64,000 bases of DNA from Alkalibacterium sp. (GCA_020832185.1 JAFIFE010000008.1:1-64000); one strand, 5' to 3'. Positions 1-9,170 are shown, counted from the stretch's first letter. Notes: generated by a model from the sequence alone, not told the origin. Numbers and translations: made by a program.

Positions 1-265
1 CTTCTAATACTTCGATTTGGTCTACTAAATTTCTATAAGCCCCATATCTTTATACAATCCTTAAATGACTCATCCATAATAGGTATACCCGTTTGATGAT
101 TTTAGAAAGACGAAGTTTTTCATAGATTATTGGGAGTTACCAATAACTGTATTGTCTTAAGTATAACTCAAAACGACAGCATTCATAACAAGTAATATAT
201 TTTTATTTATAGGGAGTGTAGAGCTGCTGTTTGTTTTAATATATACTAATACTGAGGTGAAACGA
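1..265. other. Intergenic start of window, no gene seen
   Basis: This AT-rich stretch precedes the response regulator gene. Both strands carry stop codons at short intervals and no gene with a ribosome binding site was found. It should hold the promoter of the two-component operon. I looked here for the LytTR-type direct repeat found at 2464-2493 and did not see one. Confidence 0.5.
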
Positions 266-982
266 ATGAACTGGCGTGTAGCTCTTGTAGATGATGAAGC
301 AATTCAACTGAAATTACTGAAAAAGCTGTTGATGGAATACGGAGAAATTAACGAGGTGAGCTTTGACATCTCAACGTTTGAGTCTTCAGAAGCTTTTTTA
401 TTTCACTTTGAAGAAGATAAGGCATTCGATTTATTAATACTGGATATTGAAATGGGCAAAATGAATGGCATGGAATTAGCTAAACATTTGCGTGCCCAAA
501 ATCACGAAATCAAACTGCTTTTTGTAACAGGCTATACAGATTATATCGGTCAAGGATATGAAGTCAGTGCTATGGACTATGTATTGAAGCCAGTTAATAA
601 AGAAAAACTCTTTCAGGTCTTAAATCGGTTCCAGAAGATTGCCCCAAAAGAAGAGGTCTATATTTTTGTAGAGACCCATGAGGGAATGAGTCGGATTAGC
701 CAAGCCGATGTCGTCTACCTTGAAGCGAACAGACATCAGACTATTCTAGTCACAGTCAATGATGAAATGGAAGTCAAAGAACCATTCAGTCATTTTGAAG
801 ATACTCTATCATCCGATAATTTTATCAAAACGCACCGGTCTTACTTAGTTAATTTATCGCACATTAAAACCTTAAGAAAGCAGGATGTTGTCTTGGACGA
901 CGAGTCGACTGTTCCGATTTCCAGAAGGAAGGTTAAAGAAGTGAATCAGGCTTTTATCGACTATTATAAAAGGAGAGTATAG
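266..982 (+). CDS. LytTR-family response regulator (AgrA/LytR type)
   Basis: A DNA-binding response regulator of 238 aa. The N-terminal receiver domain (about 1-120) has the acidic pair DD at 9-10, the phospho-acceptor Asp60 in LLILDIEM, Thr88 and Lys108 in YVLKPVNK. The C-terminal LytTR domain (about 135-235) contains the typical KTHRSYLVNLSHI and PISRRK segments. A GTG nine bases upstream (257) is in frame, but GAGGTG at 254-259 is correctly placed as the ribosome binding site for ATG 266. The partner kinase follows one base after the stop. LytTR regulators bind 9-bp direct repeats about 12 bp apart, and such a repeat lies upstream of the ABC exporter at 2551, which is the likely target. 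Confidence 0.9.
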   Translation: MNWRVALVDDEAIQLKLLKKLLMEYGEINEVSFDISTFESSEAFLFHFEEDKAFDLLILDIEMGKMNGMELAKHLRAQNHEIKLLFVTGYTDYIGQGYEVSAMDYVLKPVNKEKLFQVLNRFQKIAPKEEVYIFVETHEGMSRISQADVVYLEANRHQTILVTVNDEMEVKEPFSHFEDTLSSDNFIKTHRSYLVNLSHIKTLRKQDVVLDDESTVPISRRKVKEVNQAFIDYYKRRV

Positions 983-983
983 A

Positions 984-1709
984 ATGACTGTTTATCATTA
1001 TGCTGGGATAGGGTTCGTTCTGATGATTACCATCGGGTTGCTTGTTCGTCGATATGTACAAACCTATTATGAGAAAAAGTTATTCGAAGCAAATGAAACC
1101 CTGGTTAATTTTCATGTCGAAGAGGTTGAAAGCATCTATAAACAGATGAGGGGCTGGCGGCACGATTATAAAAATCATATCCAGGCCATGAAAGCTTACT
1201 TAGAGTTAGATCAGTTAAACGAGCTGGAGCGCTACCTTGATGAACTGGATGAAGATTTAATCTCGGTCGATACGATTATTAAATCCGGAAACGTGATGGT
1301 GGATGCGGTGCTGAACAGTAAATTCACGCTTGCACAATCCAAGAATGTAACTTTACATGCGAAGGCCCATGTACCAGAAAAAATAGCGGTTCAAGATGTA
1401 GATTTAGGAATCATATTAGGGAACCTTTTGAGCAATGCGATTGAAGGCTGTCAATCTGTTGAAAATCCAGAGGAACGGTTCATCAGAGTGTATATCCATG
1501 AAATGAAGGGTCAGCTGTACATGAATATCACCAATACCATGGAACGGAAAATCAAGAAAGCGGGAAGCGAGATTCTGACGACTAAAAGGGGAAAAGACCA
1601 CGGATTTGGGTTGAAACGAGTCGACAAGACGGTAGAAAAATATGGTGGCTATATTAACCGTCAGTTTGAAGAAGGAGTGTTTGCAACGGAGATTACATTG
1701 CCGCTGTAG
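984..1709 (+). CDS. GHKL-type sensor histidine kinase, minimal sensor region
   Basis: A kinase of 241 aa, cotranscribed with the response regulator (stop 982, start 984, ribosome binding site AAAGGAG). One transmembrane helix lies at about 5-22. The phospho-acceptor is His60 in WRHDYKNHIQ, the SpoOB/AgrC-like H-box. It is followed by an N-box (GNLLSNAIEGC, about 147-157) and a G-box (DHGFGLKRV, about 205-213) of the HATPase domain. AgrC-type kinases usually have five to seven membrane helices that sense a peptide. Here these are missing, so the protein may sense through its single helix, through another membrane protein, or from inside the cell. The C-terminus is complete, so it does not look truncated at that end. 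Confidence 0.88.
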   Translation: MTVYHYAGIGFVLMITIGLLVRRYVQTYYEKKLFEANETLVNFHVEEVESIYKQMRGWRHDYKNHIQAMKAYLELDQLNELERYLDELDEDLISVDTIIKSGNVMVDAVLNSKFTLAQSKNVTLHAKAHVPEKIAVQDVDLGIILGNLLSNAIEGCQSVENPEERFIRVYIHEMKGQLYMNITNTMERKIKKAGSEILTTKRGKDHGFGLKRVDKTVEKYGGYINRQFEEGVFATEITLPL

Positions 1710-1721
1710 CACTCCATTGCT

Positions 1722-2075
1722 TTATTCAATAATGGCCTGCAGAACATCCTGCACCTCTTCTAGCAGGTCAGAGGGCAGCTTTTCTTTGAACTGAATGCCT
1801 CGTGAGATGTAATCCAGTGATTTTAACTGTTCACACATAATAGATCCGCTAGTATCCGTTCTTTCGTCCAGTCGCACATGTGTGGGGTAGTGACGACGAG
1901 TATTTGTTATCGGCAGGAAAAAGGCAAGAGACGATTTCTGGCTCAAGAGTTTATTGCTGATAACCAGTGCAGGTCTTTTGCCTTTTTGTTCATGTCCACG
2001 TTGGGGATTTAAATTTATGTACACTATATCCCCTTGTTCAGGTATATAGTGTGAATGATGAGAAGACTGATTCAT
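1722..2075 (-). CDS. mazF: MazF/PemK-type endoribonuclease toxin
   Basis: The toxin of a type II toxin-antitoxin pair, 117 aa, a usual MazF length. The conserved start GDIVYINLNPQRGHEQKGKRP and the PALVIS strand identify the PemK/MazF fold. A later segment, TSGSIMCEQLKSLDY, matches the family's second conserved block. MazF enzymes cut mRNA at short specific sequences. The gene follows the antitoxin with a 15-base gap and has its own AAGGAGG site. It converges on the kinase gene, with only 12 bases between the two stops. A second, different mazEF pair lies at 60851-61451. Confidence 0.9.
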   Translation of the reverse strand: MNQSSHHSHYIPEQGDIVYINLNPQRGHEQKGKRPALVISNKLLSQKSSLAFFLPITNTRRHYPTHVRLDERTDTSGSIMCEQLKSLDYISRGIQFKEKLPSDLLEEVQDVLQAIIE

Positions 2076-2090
2076 ATATAAGTGACCTCC

Positions 2091-2381
2091 TTAAAAAATT
2101 TCTGCTCCTTGAGAATCACCTGAATCCCATTCTTCAGGTTTGTAGTCACCCTCGTAATGGGCAAAGCGTTCTTCCAATGTCTGATGGGTGGTTTGCTTCT
2201 CGAGAATGATTCGATTGTTTACAACATACATATTAAGTTCTTCTTCTATGATAAAACCAGCTTTCTTCAACTCGTCCTTTGATAAACGGATGGCTTGACT
2301 GTTTCCCCACTTACTTATTTTAACCGTACCATCAGGCGACTTCTTATCTGCAGTATAAAATGGCATGGATTCATTATTCAC
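2091..2381 (-). CDS. mazE: MazE-type antitoxin, AbrB/SpoVT fold
   Basis: The antitoxin of the mazEF pair, 96 aa. The N-terminal AbrB-like DNA-binding domain reads VKISKWGNSQAIRLSKDELK. The acidic C-terminal tail (YEGDYKPEEWDSGDSQG) is the part that wraps the toxin in this family. The start was set at GTG 2381 because AAGGGGGT stands seven bases upstream on the minus strand. A longer open frame to 2441 has no ribosome binding site. MazE proteins repress their own operon, so the mazEF promoter should lie just beyond 2381, close to the LytTR repeat of the divergent ABC exporter. Confidence 0.88.
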   Translation of the reverse strand: MNNESMPFYTADKKSPDGTVKISKWGNSQAIRLSKDELKKAGFIIEEELNMYVVNNRIILEKQTTHQTLEERFAHYEGDYKPEEWDSGDSQGAEIF

Positions 2382-2463
2382 TAGGTGTACCCCCTTGCTA
2401 TTATTTGCTTTAAGTATATCCCGTGTATATCCATAATGCAATAGTTAAGCAAATGAATAAAAG

Positions 2464-2518
2464 ACCGTCCGTGTATTAAATGCGACCGTTCGTTAAAAAA
2501 TTTACCTTACGATATGAT
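2464..2518 (+). promoter_or_regulatory. LytTR-type direct repeat and promoter of the ABC exporter
   Basis: Two 9-bp direct repeats, ACCGTCCGT (2464-2472) and ACCGTTCGT (2485-2493), are separated by 12 bp. The right copy fits the LytTR/AgrA consensus [TA][AC][CA]GTTN[AG][TG] fully and the left copy has one mismatch. The right repeat overlaps the -35 position of a -10 box TATGAT at 2513-2518, the usual layout of LytTR-activated promoters. The ABC exporter starts at 2551. Confidence 0.65.
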
Positions 2519-2550
2519 TTGAGTTTATGATACAGATGAGGTGATGAAAG

Positions 2551-4380
2551 ATGGAAAAAAAATCAGAACAGACCTATTCGACAGCCAATAATATGATATT
2601 TCTGTTTAAGGAAATCTGGGGATATAATAAACGGCTAATGCTGCACGTTTTGTCGGCTGGAGTATCTGAAATGCTGCTTCCCCTAGGAACTCTTGGACTG
2701 ACGGCTGTCGTAATCGACGCAGTAGCTGAAAGTGGAGATATAAATAGCTTGATGATTATGTTTGCTTTGTTGCTTATAATCGTTCTAGTATTTACCATGG
2801 TTTCAAAAACAAGTATGAATATACTAATCAGTCAAGGGAATGCTTTTAGAATAACTATTTTGAACAGACTGGCTATGCATTTGACTTCAGTGGATTTTGA
2901 TATATTCGATGGAAATCAGGGACAGGAGAAAATCAATAAGGCGTTTGATACGGCCAGCTCTCCTGAACAAGTTTTTCAACATATTTTCATACTAGCTGAA
3001 GACGCAGTAAAGAACATTCTCGGTTTCCTTTTATACAGTTTTATTTTAGCTGACATTCACTGGATTTTTATAGTATTGATAGCAATCTCATCTATAGTAA
3101 ATTTCCGGTACAGTATGTTTGTCAACAAGAAAGAAGATGAAAACAAAGAGTTCGTGAGCCCAATCAATCGGAAAATCAATTATTTAAGAGATAAAACGGG
3201 GGACTTCAAGCAGGCTAAAGATATGCGTTTATACAAAATGGAGGGGTGGTTCGGATCAGTCTTCACTGAACTGAGTCGGCAGAAATACGGGTACTTAGAA
3301 AAAATCCTTCGCAAAAAATTTGGAGGAAACGTCCTAAACGGATTCTCAACTTTATTGATTGATCTGGTCGCTTACATTTTTCTGATTCAACAAATTATAA
3401 ACGGGCAAATAAGTGTTGCGAGCTTTACTATTTATTTTGGAGCGATTGCCACTTTATCCAATTGGATCAGCGGCTTACTGAAAAATGCAGTCGATTTGAA
3501 TAAAATGGCGCTGGAAATAGATGATTATAGAGAGTTTATGGCAATAGAAAGTAGAATGAATCATGGGAAAGGGATTGAAATAGATCCTGAAGATACTGCA
3601 TCTTATTCGATCGAATTTAATGATGTCTCCTACCGCTATCCAAAAGCAGAAAAAGACACAATAAAAGCCTTTAATGTATCTATCGAAGCAGGAGAGAAAA
3701 TAGCGTTAGTTGGAGTGAATGGTGCAGGGAAATCAACATTGATCAAGTTACTGACAGGGTTATACCGGCCGACTGAAGGAGAAATTAAAATCAATGGGTA
3801 TTCAGTAGATGACTATAATATTCAAGATTACTTTGACTTGTTTTCGGTTGTTTTTCAGGATTATTACGAACTCCCAGTAACAATCGAAGAAATGATCGTT
3901 CAAGGAAAAGATAAGGATGCTATAAGGCTCGAAACCGTATCAAAGCAAAGTGGACTGAAAAATATAATAGAAGCCTTGCCGCACAAGAGTCAGTCAAAAC
4001 TGGTCAAACGTGTCTATTCAGATGCAGTTGATTTGTCAGGGGGTCAAAAGCAGAAACTGCAGTTAGCAAAAGCGTTATACAAAAAAGGATCGATTCTTGT
4101 TTTAGATGAACCCACCGCCGCGCTGGATCCTATTGCAGAAAGTGAAATCTATAATCAGTATGAAGAACTATCCAAAAACAAGACCTCAATTTTTATTTCT
4201 CACCGTCTGGCGTCTACTCGTTTCTGCGATCGTATTTTGTTTTTGGAGGATGGACGAATTATTGAAGAAGGATCACATACTCAGTTGATGGAACAGAAAG
4301 GTAAGTATTGTAAGATGTTTGAAACACAAAGTTACTACTATAAAAACGAGGCAGGTGAAGATCAGTATGCAGTCGTTTAA
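2551..4380 (+). CDS. ABC exporter half-transporter, subunit 1
   Basis: A half-transporter of 609 aa with an N-terminal membrane domain (about 1-330) and a C-terminal ATPase domain. The ATPase has Walker A GVNGAGKST (about 389), a Q-loop in VVFQDYYELP, signature LSGGQKQK (about 495), Walker B ILVLDEPTAALDP and the H-loop FISHR. The ribosome binding site is GAGGTGATGAAAG before ATG 2551. The gene overlaps its partner by 14 bases, so they probably form a heterodimer. Family members export drugs, lipids or peptides; the substrate is not visible here. No peptidase domain and no adjacent bacteriocin gene were found. The LytTR repeat upstream suggests control by the two-component system at 266-1709. 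Confidence 0.88.
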   Translation: MEKKSEQTYSTANNMIFLFKEIWGYNKRLMLHVLSAGVSEMLLPLGTLGLTAVVIDAVAESGDINSLMIMFALLLIIVLVFTMVSKTSMNILISQGNAFRITILNRLAMHLTSVDFDIFDGNQGQEKINKAFDTASSPEQVFQHIFILAEDAVKNILGFLLYSFILADIHWIFIVLIAISSIVNFRYSMFVNKKEDENKEFVSPINRKINYLRDKTGDFKQAKDMRLYKMEGWFGSVFTELSRQKYGYLEKILRKKFGGNVLNGFSTLLIDLVAYIFLIQQIINGQISVASFTIYFGAIATLSNWISGLLKNAVDLNKMALEIDDYREFMAIESRMNHGKGIEIDPEDTASYSIEFNDVSYRYPKAEKDTIKAFNVSIEAGEKIALVGVNGAGKSTLIKLLTGLYRPTEGEIKINGYSVDDYNIQDYFDLFSVVFQDYYELPVTIEEMIVQGKDKDAIRLETVSKQSGLKNIIEALPHKSQSKLVKRVYSDAVDLSGGQKQKLQLAKALYKKGSILVLDEPTAALDPIAESEIYNQYEELSKNKTSIFISHRLASTRFCDRILFLEDGRIIEEGSHTQLMEQKGKYCKMFETQSYYYKNEAGEDQYAVV

Positions 4381-6247
4381 AGAAAATACGCAATTGATTT
4401 GGAAAGGGTACAAAGAAGTCTATCTTTTGGAGCCCAAACTATTGATTACTAGTATAGTGCAAGGTCTGTTCCAGGCTATTGTCCCATTTATTTCTCTATT
4501 CTTTACATCCTGGATCTTAAATATCCTCTTCACTGACCCATCGTTTGATGCGCTGACACCGGTCGTAGCGATGACCCTTATTCTTTCTTTTGGGGCCGGG
4601 CTGTTATCAAATGGACTGGATCATTACCGAATTGCCTTGATTTATCAGGCTAGAGATAAAAAGGAAATGAAGATAAACAATAAAATCATTTTTATGGATT
4701 ATGAATTTGTTGAAAAATCAGAAGTTCATGAAATGAGAAACCATCTTGCAATAGCTGAATTAACAGGGGGCCAGGGACTTTATTACCTTCTATCCGAAAC
4801 GATGCGATTGATTAATATTCTGTTTACTACGCTGATCTCCTTCGGGTTTGTTTTAGCATTGTTTTTGGCACGAGTACCTGCGGATAGTCCATTGTCTTTT
4901 TTAAACAGTCACTGGTTTTTGGTTGGGTCGATTGCAACGTATATTGTTTATTTTAAATACGCCTCCAAAATTTATGAAAAAGCAGTTAATGAGTTGAATC
5001 GAATGATTGAAAAAGGAATGCATGGGAATAATATTTATGGTTTTATAATGGGTCAGTTAATGGATTATCAGTCAGGAAAGGAAATTAGACTGTACAAGCA
5101 GCAGGGACTGTACGATAAAGTATTTAGTGATATGAGCAGTATAACCTTTCAAGCATTAACAAATATGCAGAACGCAGAAAATAAAGGCACCATTAAAATT
5201 CAGATTTGGATTCACATATTTTTAGGATTAGGGTTCCTATTTTCAGCGTTTAAAGCAATAGGGGGTGCAATCCTTCCAGGTTCCATCGTTATTTACACAG
5301 GAGCTGTTTCGAACTTTGTACAGACATTCCCGGAGTTCGTCTCAGAATTTTCTAGGTTGTACAACAACAATATAGTATTGAGTAAATACTTCGAGTTTCT
5401 GGAACTGAAAAGCGTTAAACATGAGGGTACACTTCCCGTTGAAAAACGTGTGGATAATGAATATGAGCTGGAAGTACGCAATCTATCGTTCAAATATCCC
5501 GGTAGCGAAGAGTTGGTATTGAAAAATATCAATTTGAAACTGACTATCGGAGAAAAAATGGCTATAGTCGGTATGAACGGAAGTGGGAAAACCACATTCA
5601 TTAAACTGCTGTCGAGACTATATGATCCGACAGAAGGAGAGATCCTTTTAAATGGAATTGATATCAGAAAATACGATTACGATGATTATTTACGTTTATT
5701 TTCAGTTGTATTCCAGGACTTTGGGCTTTATTCGTTCAATCTTGGTCAAAACGTTGCAGCATCAACAGATTACGATGAAGAGCGAGTGCTGTCTGCCATT
5801 AAAGATGCCGGCTTTTATTCCCGATACAAACAGCTTCCAAAGGGACTGGATACTTATCTTTATCAGAATTTCGAAAAGGACGGCGTTGAAATTTCCGGTG
5901 GAGAGGCTCAAAAGATTGCCATGGCAAGGGCCATTTATAAAGATACGCCAATCGTTATTTTAGATGAACCAACAGCTGCATTGGACCCAATAGCTGAGTT
6001 TGAAATATACTCACAATTTGACAAAATTGTGGGACAGAAGACCGCTCTTTTCATTTCTCACCGTCTATCAAGCTGTCGATTCTGTGACGAGATAGTAGTG
6101 TTTGATGATGGTCGAATCGTTCAGAGAGGGACTCATAACGACTTGGTTAAATTGAAAAACAAAAAGTATTATGAATTATGGAATGCCCAGGCTCAGTATT
6201 ATGTCGAAGATAATGAAGGAATAATCAAAGAAGTTGCCTTAACCTAG
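4367..6247 (+). CDS. ABC exporter half-transporter, subunit 2
   Basis: The second half-transporter, 626 aa, with the same layout as its partner: membrane helices in the first 330 residues, then an ATPase with Walker A GMNGSGKTT (about 402), Q-loop VVFQDFGLYS, a variant signature ISGGEAQK, Walker B VILDEPTAALDP and H-loop FISHR. The start was placed at ATG 4367, inside the end of the upstream gene, because AGGCAGGTGAAG precedes it. An in-frame ATG at 4319 has no site. Both subunits keep the Glu after Walker B, so both nucleotide sites look catalytically complete. Shared phrases (PTAALDPIAE, FISHRL) show the two subunits are paralogues. Confidence 0.87.
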   Translation: MQSFKENTQLIWKGYKEVYLLEPKLLITSIVQGLFQAIVPFISLFFTSWILNILFTDPSFDALTPVVAMTLILSFGAGLLSNGLDHYRIALIYQARDKKEMKINNKIIFMDYEFVEKSEVHEMRNHLAIAELTGGQGLYYLLSETMRLINILFTTLISFGFVLALFLARVPADSPLSFLNSHWFLVGSIATYIVYFKYASKIYEKAVNELNRMIEKGMHGNNIYGFIMGQLMDYQSGKEIRLYKQQGLYDKVFSDMSSITFQALTNMQNAENKGTIKIQIWIHIFLGLGFLFSAFKAIGGAILPGSIVIYTGAVSNFVQTFPEFVSEFSRLYNNNIVLSKYFEFLELKSVKHEGTLPVEKRVDNEYELEVRNLSFKYPGSEELVLKNINLKLTIGEKMAIVGMNGSGKTTFIKLLSRLYDPTEGEILLNGIDIRKYDYDDYLRLFSVVFQDFGLYSFNLGQNVAASTDYDEERVLSAIKDAGFYSRYKQLPKGLDTYLYQNFEKDGVEISGGEAQKIAMARAIYKDTPIVILDEPTAALDPIAEFEIYSQFDKIVGQKTALFISHRLSSCRFCDEIVVFDDGRIVQRGTHNDLVKLKNKKYYELWNAQAQYYVEDNEGIIKEVALT

Positions 6248-6261
6248 TTAATAAAGCACAC

Positions 6262-6310
6262 AAAAAAGCAGTCAATCCTGATCTTATTGATCAAGGTCGA
6301 CGGCCTTTTC
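6262..6310. terminator. Bidirectional terminator
   Basis: A hairpin between convergent genes: AAAAAGCAGTC pairs imperfectly with GACGGCCTTTT, and an inner CCTGATC pairs with GATCAAGG. A and T runs on the two outer flanks let it work in both directions. Confidence 0.6.
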
Positions 6311-6316
6311 TGTTAA

Positions 6317-7858
6317 TTAATCCATTCTCTTCAAAGGTTTAACCGCGGGGCCGTTCAGTACTTCGCCGGAATAAGAGAACCTGGAGCCATGGCATGGACA
6401 GTCCCACGAGCGTTCACCATCATTCCATTCAAGTCCGCACCCCATGTGTGTACAGGTTGTCTTGATCAAGTGCAGAGTTCCCTCTTTATCACGGTAGCCC
6501 CCCAGTTTTTTGCCATCCACAGAGACAATGCCGCCTTCATCAGCTTTTAAATCATCGGGTGTTTTATCTGGGCGTTTAGCTTTGGTCCAGATGAGGTCTT
6601 TACTGACTGCGGCATTCTTTTTAGTAAATTGTGTGGCGTCTTTGAGTTTGAACTTGCTGCGGGTCGGATTGAACAAGTGAGTGTAGGCATTCGGTCTTTC
6701 CAGGACGATATCAGATAGGATTTTTCCTGCTGTTGCGCCCATCGCCATGCCCCATTTGTTGAATCCAGTCGCGACGTAAACATTTTTTGTCGTGCGGGTC
6801 ATCTGTCCGATATATGGAAGTTTGTCCAGTGTCGTCATATCCTGAGCGGACCAGTGATTTAATACGCTGGACAAGCTGAACCATTGCTCCCCAAATGTTT
6901 TCAGGTTCTGGTAGTGTTCTTGTGTCGGCACGCTGCTTTTGCCTGTCTGATGGCTTTCTCCTCCAATCAGAAGGAGCGGTTTTCCGTTCTCGTCTTTAAC
7001 GGTCCTCAAGGATCTGGTAGGGGATTCCACGCTGATATACATCTGCTCGGGTAATGTCCCGCTGATTTCAGCGACGAGTGCGTATGACCGTTTAATCGTC
7101 AGTTTGGAAAAATAGAGTCCTCTAAAATCGTTGAAAGGGTAGTGTGTGGTGACAATTATTTGATTAGCATCAATTACTGCCCCGTGTTCTGTCAGGATGC
7201 CTGTTTTCTGTTTCAGTAAACCGACTGCTCGGGTGTACTGGTATATTTTCCCGCCCAGGCGTCTGATTTCCTCCGCGAGTTTAGAAAGGAATTTGACAGG
7301 ATGGAACTGGGCTTGTTCTGCCATAGTCAGCGCAGCTTCTGTTGGGAAAGGGAGGTCTGAGACTTGCCCATTCGTCAAGTAGCCGTTGATACTCAGAGAT
7401 TCATAGGCACGTGCTTCTTTTTCGATCTGTTTTTTTCCTTTTTCAGAAGTGGCAAACACGACAGCTTCTTTGTCTTCAAAGTCACAATCAATATCCAAAG
7501 TGTCAGACGTTTCCTTGACGAAACGGATTCCCTCCATATTTGCATCATAGTAAAGCCGTGCTTTATCTTCATTGAATGTCTTGATCAATTCGCTGTAAAT
7601 GAGTCCGTGCTGAGCAGACAGTTTTGCGGTGGTATTTCCGGTCACGCCGGATACGAGTGTGCCGGATTCAATCAGCGTCACATCTTTTCCTGCCTTTGCC
7701 AGACGGTATGCTGTGATAATGCCGACCATACCTCCGCCAATTACGGCGATGTCCGTCGTTATATTTTCGTTCAAGGTCGGGAACTGAGGGACAGACTGTT
7801 CGAGCCAGTAAGACTTGGGAAAATGATCCAATGTTGAATCGTTGCGTTTAGTTGACAT
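6317..7858 (-). CDS. FAD-dependent oxidoreductase with C-terminal Rieske domain
   Basis: A flavoprotein of 513 aa. The N-terminal DAO-type Rossmann motif is IAVIGGGMVGIITAYRLAKAG (about 36-56). The C-terminus carries a Rieske [2Fe-2S] domain with CTHMGC (about 470) and CPCHGSRF, giving the usual CxH...CxxH ligand set. The order matches the B. subtilis YhfW type. The substrate is unknown; DAO relatives oxidise amines or amino acids. It stands alone, divergent from the SRAP gene at 8126, with ribosome binding site GAAGGTGGG before ATG 7858. Confidence 0.88.
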   Translation of the reverse strand: MSTKRNDSTLDHFPKSYWLEQSVPQFPTLNENITTDIAVIGGGMVGIITAYRLAKAGKDVTLIESGTLVSGVTGNTTAKLSAQHGLIYSELIKTFNEDKARLYYDANMEGIRFVKETSDTLDIDCDFEDKEAVVFATSEKGKKQIEKEARAYESLSINGYLTNGQVSDLPFPTEAALTMAEQAQFHPVKFLSKLAEEIRRLGGKIYQYTRAVGLLKQKTGILTEHGAVIDANQIIVTTHYPFNDFRGLYFSKLTIKRSYALVAEISGTLPEQMYISVESPTRSLRTVKDENGKPLLLIGGESHQTGKSSVPTQEHYQNLKTFGEQWFSLSSVLNHWSAQDMTTLDKLPYIGQMTRTTKNVYVATGFNKWGMAMGATAGKILSDIVLERPNAYTHLFNPTRSKFKLKDATQFTKKNAAVSKDLIWTKAKRPDKTPDDLKADEGGIVSVDGKKLGGYRDKEGTLHLIKTTCTHMGCGLEWNDGERSWDCPCHGSRFSYSGEVLNGPAVKPLKRMD

Positions 7859-8125
7859 AAGAGACCCACCTTCTTTTTTAAAAATAAACGGTTATGTTTC
7901 CTAGAGTATAGCACTCTCTTTTTTGAAAATAAAAGAATAGCCTTGCGTCCCGGGTAGAGTATTCAACATGAATAATTATGCATTGAATCATTTCTACACT
8001 GACTACTCTCTATCAGACTCGGTTTTAAAAGAGTAATGACATCTGCTAACCTGATTTCACTTTTTTTTGTTAGAATAAGAATAGATAAAAACTGTCAGCG
8101 CTACCAATAAATAGGAGGGGTTACC

Positions 8126-8731
8126 ATGTGTGGACGTTACGGATTGACGGTATCTGAAGAAGAACTCATCAAACGGTATCAGCTGGACTATGATGACTTT
8201 TCGTCAAACGACTACGACTATGAAGAAAGAAGTGAAATCTTTCCAACGACTGAGAACATTGTATTGCTGCCAAATCAAAAACTGTACCCGGTCAAATGGG
8301 GATTTACGCCCGGGTTTGCCAAGCGTCCTTTGATCAATGCCCGTTCTGAGAATATTTTGGAGAAGAAGACGTTCAAAGAACCCTTTGCTAAAAAAAGATG
8401 TATTGTACCTGCCAGTTACTTTTTTGAATGGCAGAAAGTGGAAGGTCAACAAAAGAAAGATAAGAAAATAATCACGGTTAAACAGTTGCCTATTTTTTCA
8501 ATGGCCGGTGTCTGTGAACGCTATACGGATGATGATGGTCAGAGTATTTTGACTTATGCGATATTAACTACAGATGCCAACGATCAGATGAAGCCGATCC
8601 ATGACCGGATGCCGGTTATTCTAGACCCGGAACATGAAGCACAGTATTTAGACTTAAATGCAGATTTGGATGACATCCAAAAGTTCCTGAGACCGACTGA
8701 ATTGGAGTTGGATATTGAGTCATCCAGTTGA
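8126..8731 (+). CDS. SOS response-associated peptidase (SRAP, YedK/HMCES family)
   Basis: A 201-aa SRAP protein. It starts with MCGRYGL, so that after Met removal Cys2 becomes the catalytic residue that crosslinks to abasic sites in single-stranded DNA. Other family marks are the Asn in INARSEN, the segment PASYFFEW with its conserved Glu, and the His in IHDRMPVIL. The ribosome binding site TAGGAGGGG precedes ATG 8126. I looked upstream for a LexA box of the GAAC-N4-GTTC type and found none, so SOS control is not supported by sequence. It converges on a VOC-family gene. Confidence 0.93.
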   Translation: MCGRYGLTVSEEELIKRYQLDYDDFSSNDYDYEERSEIFPTTENIVLLPNQKLYPVKWGFTPGFAKRPLINARSENILEKKTFKEPFAKKRCIVPASYFFEWQKVEGQQKKDKKIITVKQLPIFSMAGVCERYTDDDGQSILTYAILTTDANDQMKPIHDRMPVILDPEHEAQYLDLNADLDDIQKFLRPTELELDIESSS

Positions 8732-8738
8732 CTCCTAA

Positions 8739-9170
8739 TCAGTCAGAAGGGTTAGAGGCTGCGTCTTCTTTCTCACGTTCAGTCATCAGTGAAACCGGTT
8801 TGTTGGTCCATTCCAGGAACTCCATGCGGTGTCCAAAGAAACTGTAGGTATAAAAACGTCTGGCTCCAGGCATATTGAAGTCTTCTTCATAGCTGATATC
8901 ATACTTGTCCAACCGGTCCATCAGCCCTTGAATATTCGCTACATCGAAAGCGGGGTGGCCTCTTTTTTCAGCGCGATGATTTTCATCCAGGCCTACATGA
9001 ATAATGTGACTGCCCATATCGAACCAAAGACTGTCAAAATGGCTGAGGGAGTCCGGTTTTTCAACTTCAGGACACCCCAGGACTTCAGTGAAGAAATAGC
9101 GTGTTTCCTTTTCGGTACCCAAAGGGGCAGTGAGCTGAAAGTGATCTAACCCATTAAACTTAAATGTCAT
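8739..9170 (-). CDS. VOC family protein (glyoxalase/dioxygenase fold)
   Basis: A small metalloenzyme-like protein of 143 aa. It opens with LDHFQLTAP, the first metal-ligand strand of the vicinal oxygen chelate fold. Later segments HVGLDENHRAEKRGHPAF and FFGHRMEFLEW are also typical, the last supplying a Glu ligand. The substrate cannot be told. ATG 9170 was chosen because AAGGAG lies eight bases upstream; an in-frame GTG at 9179 has no site. Its stop lies seven bases from the end of the convergent SRAP gene, and no terminator separates them. Confidence 0.8.
   Translation of the reverse strand: MTFKFNGLDHFQLTAPLGTEKETRYFFTEVLGCPEVEKPDSLSHFDSLWFDMGSHIIHVGLDENHRAEKRGHPAFDVANIQGLMDRLDKYDISYEEDFNMPGARRFYTYSFFGHRMEFLEWTNKPVSLMTEREKEDAASNPSD

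Noticed and set aside
2551-6247. Bacteriocin export system
   Set aside because: Neither ABC subunit has a C39 peptidase domain and no double-glycine precursor or immunity gene was found nearby.
8030-8125. LexA box before the SRAP gene
   Set aside because: No GAAC-N4-GTTC or close variant was found.
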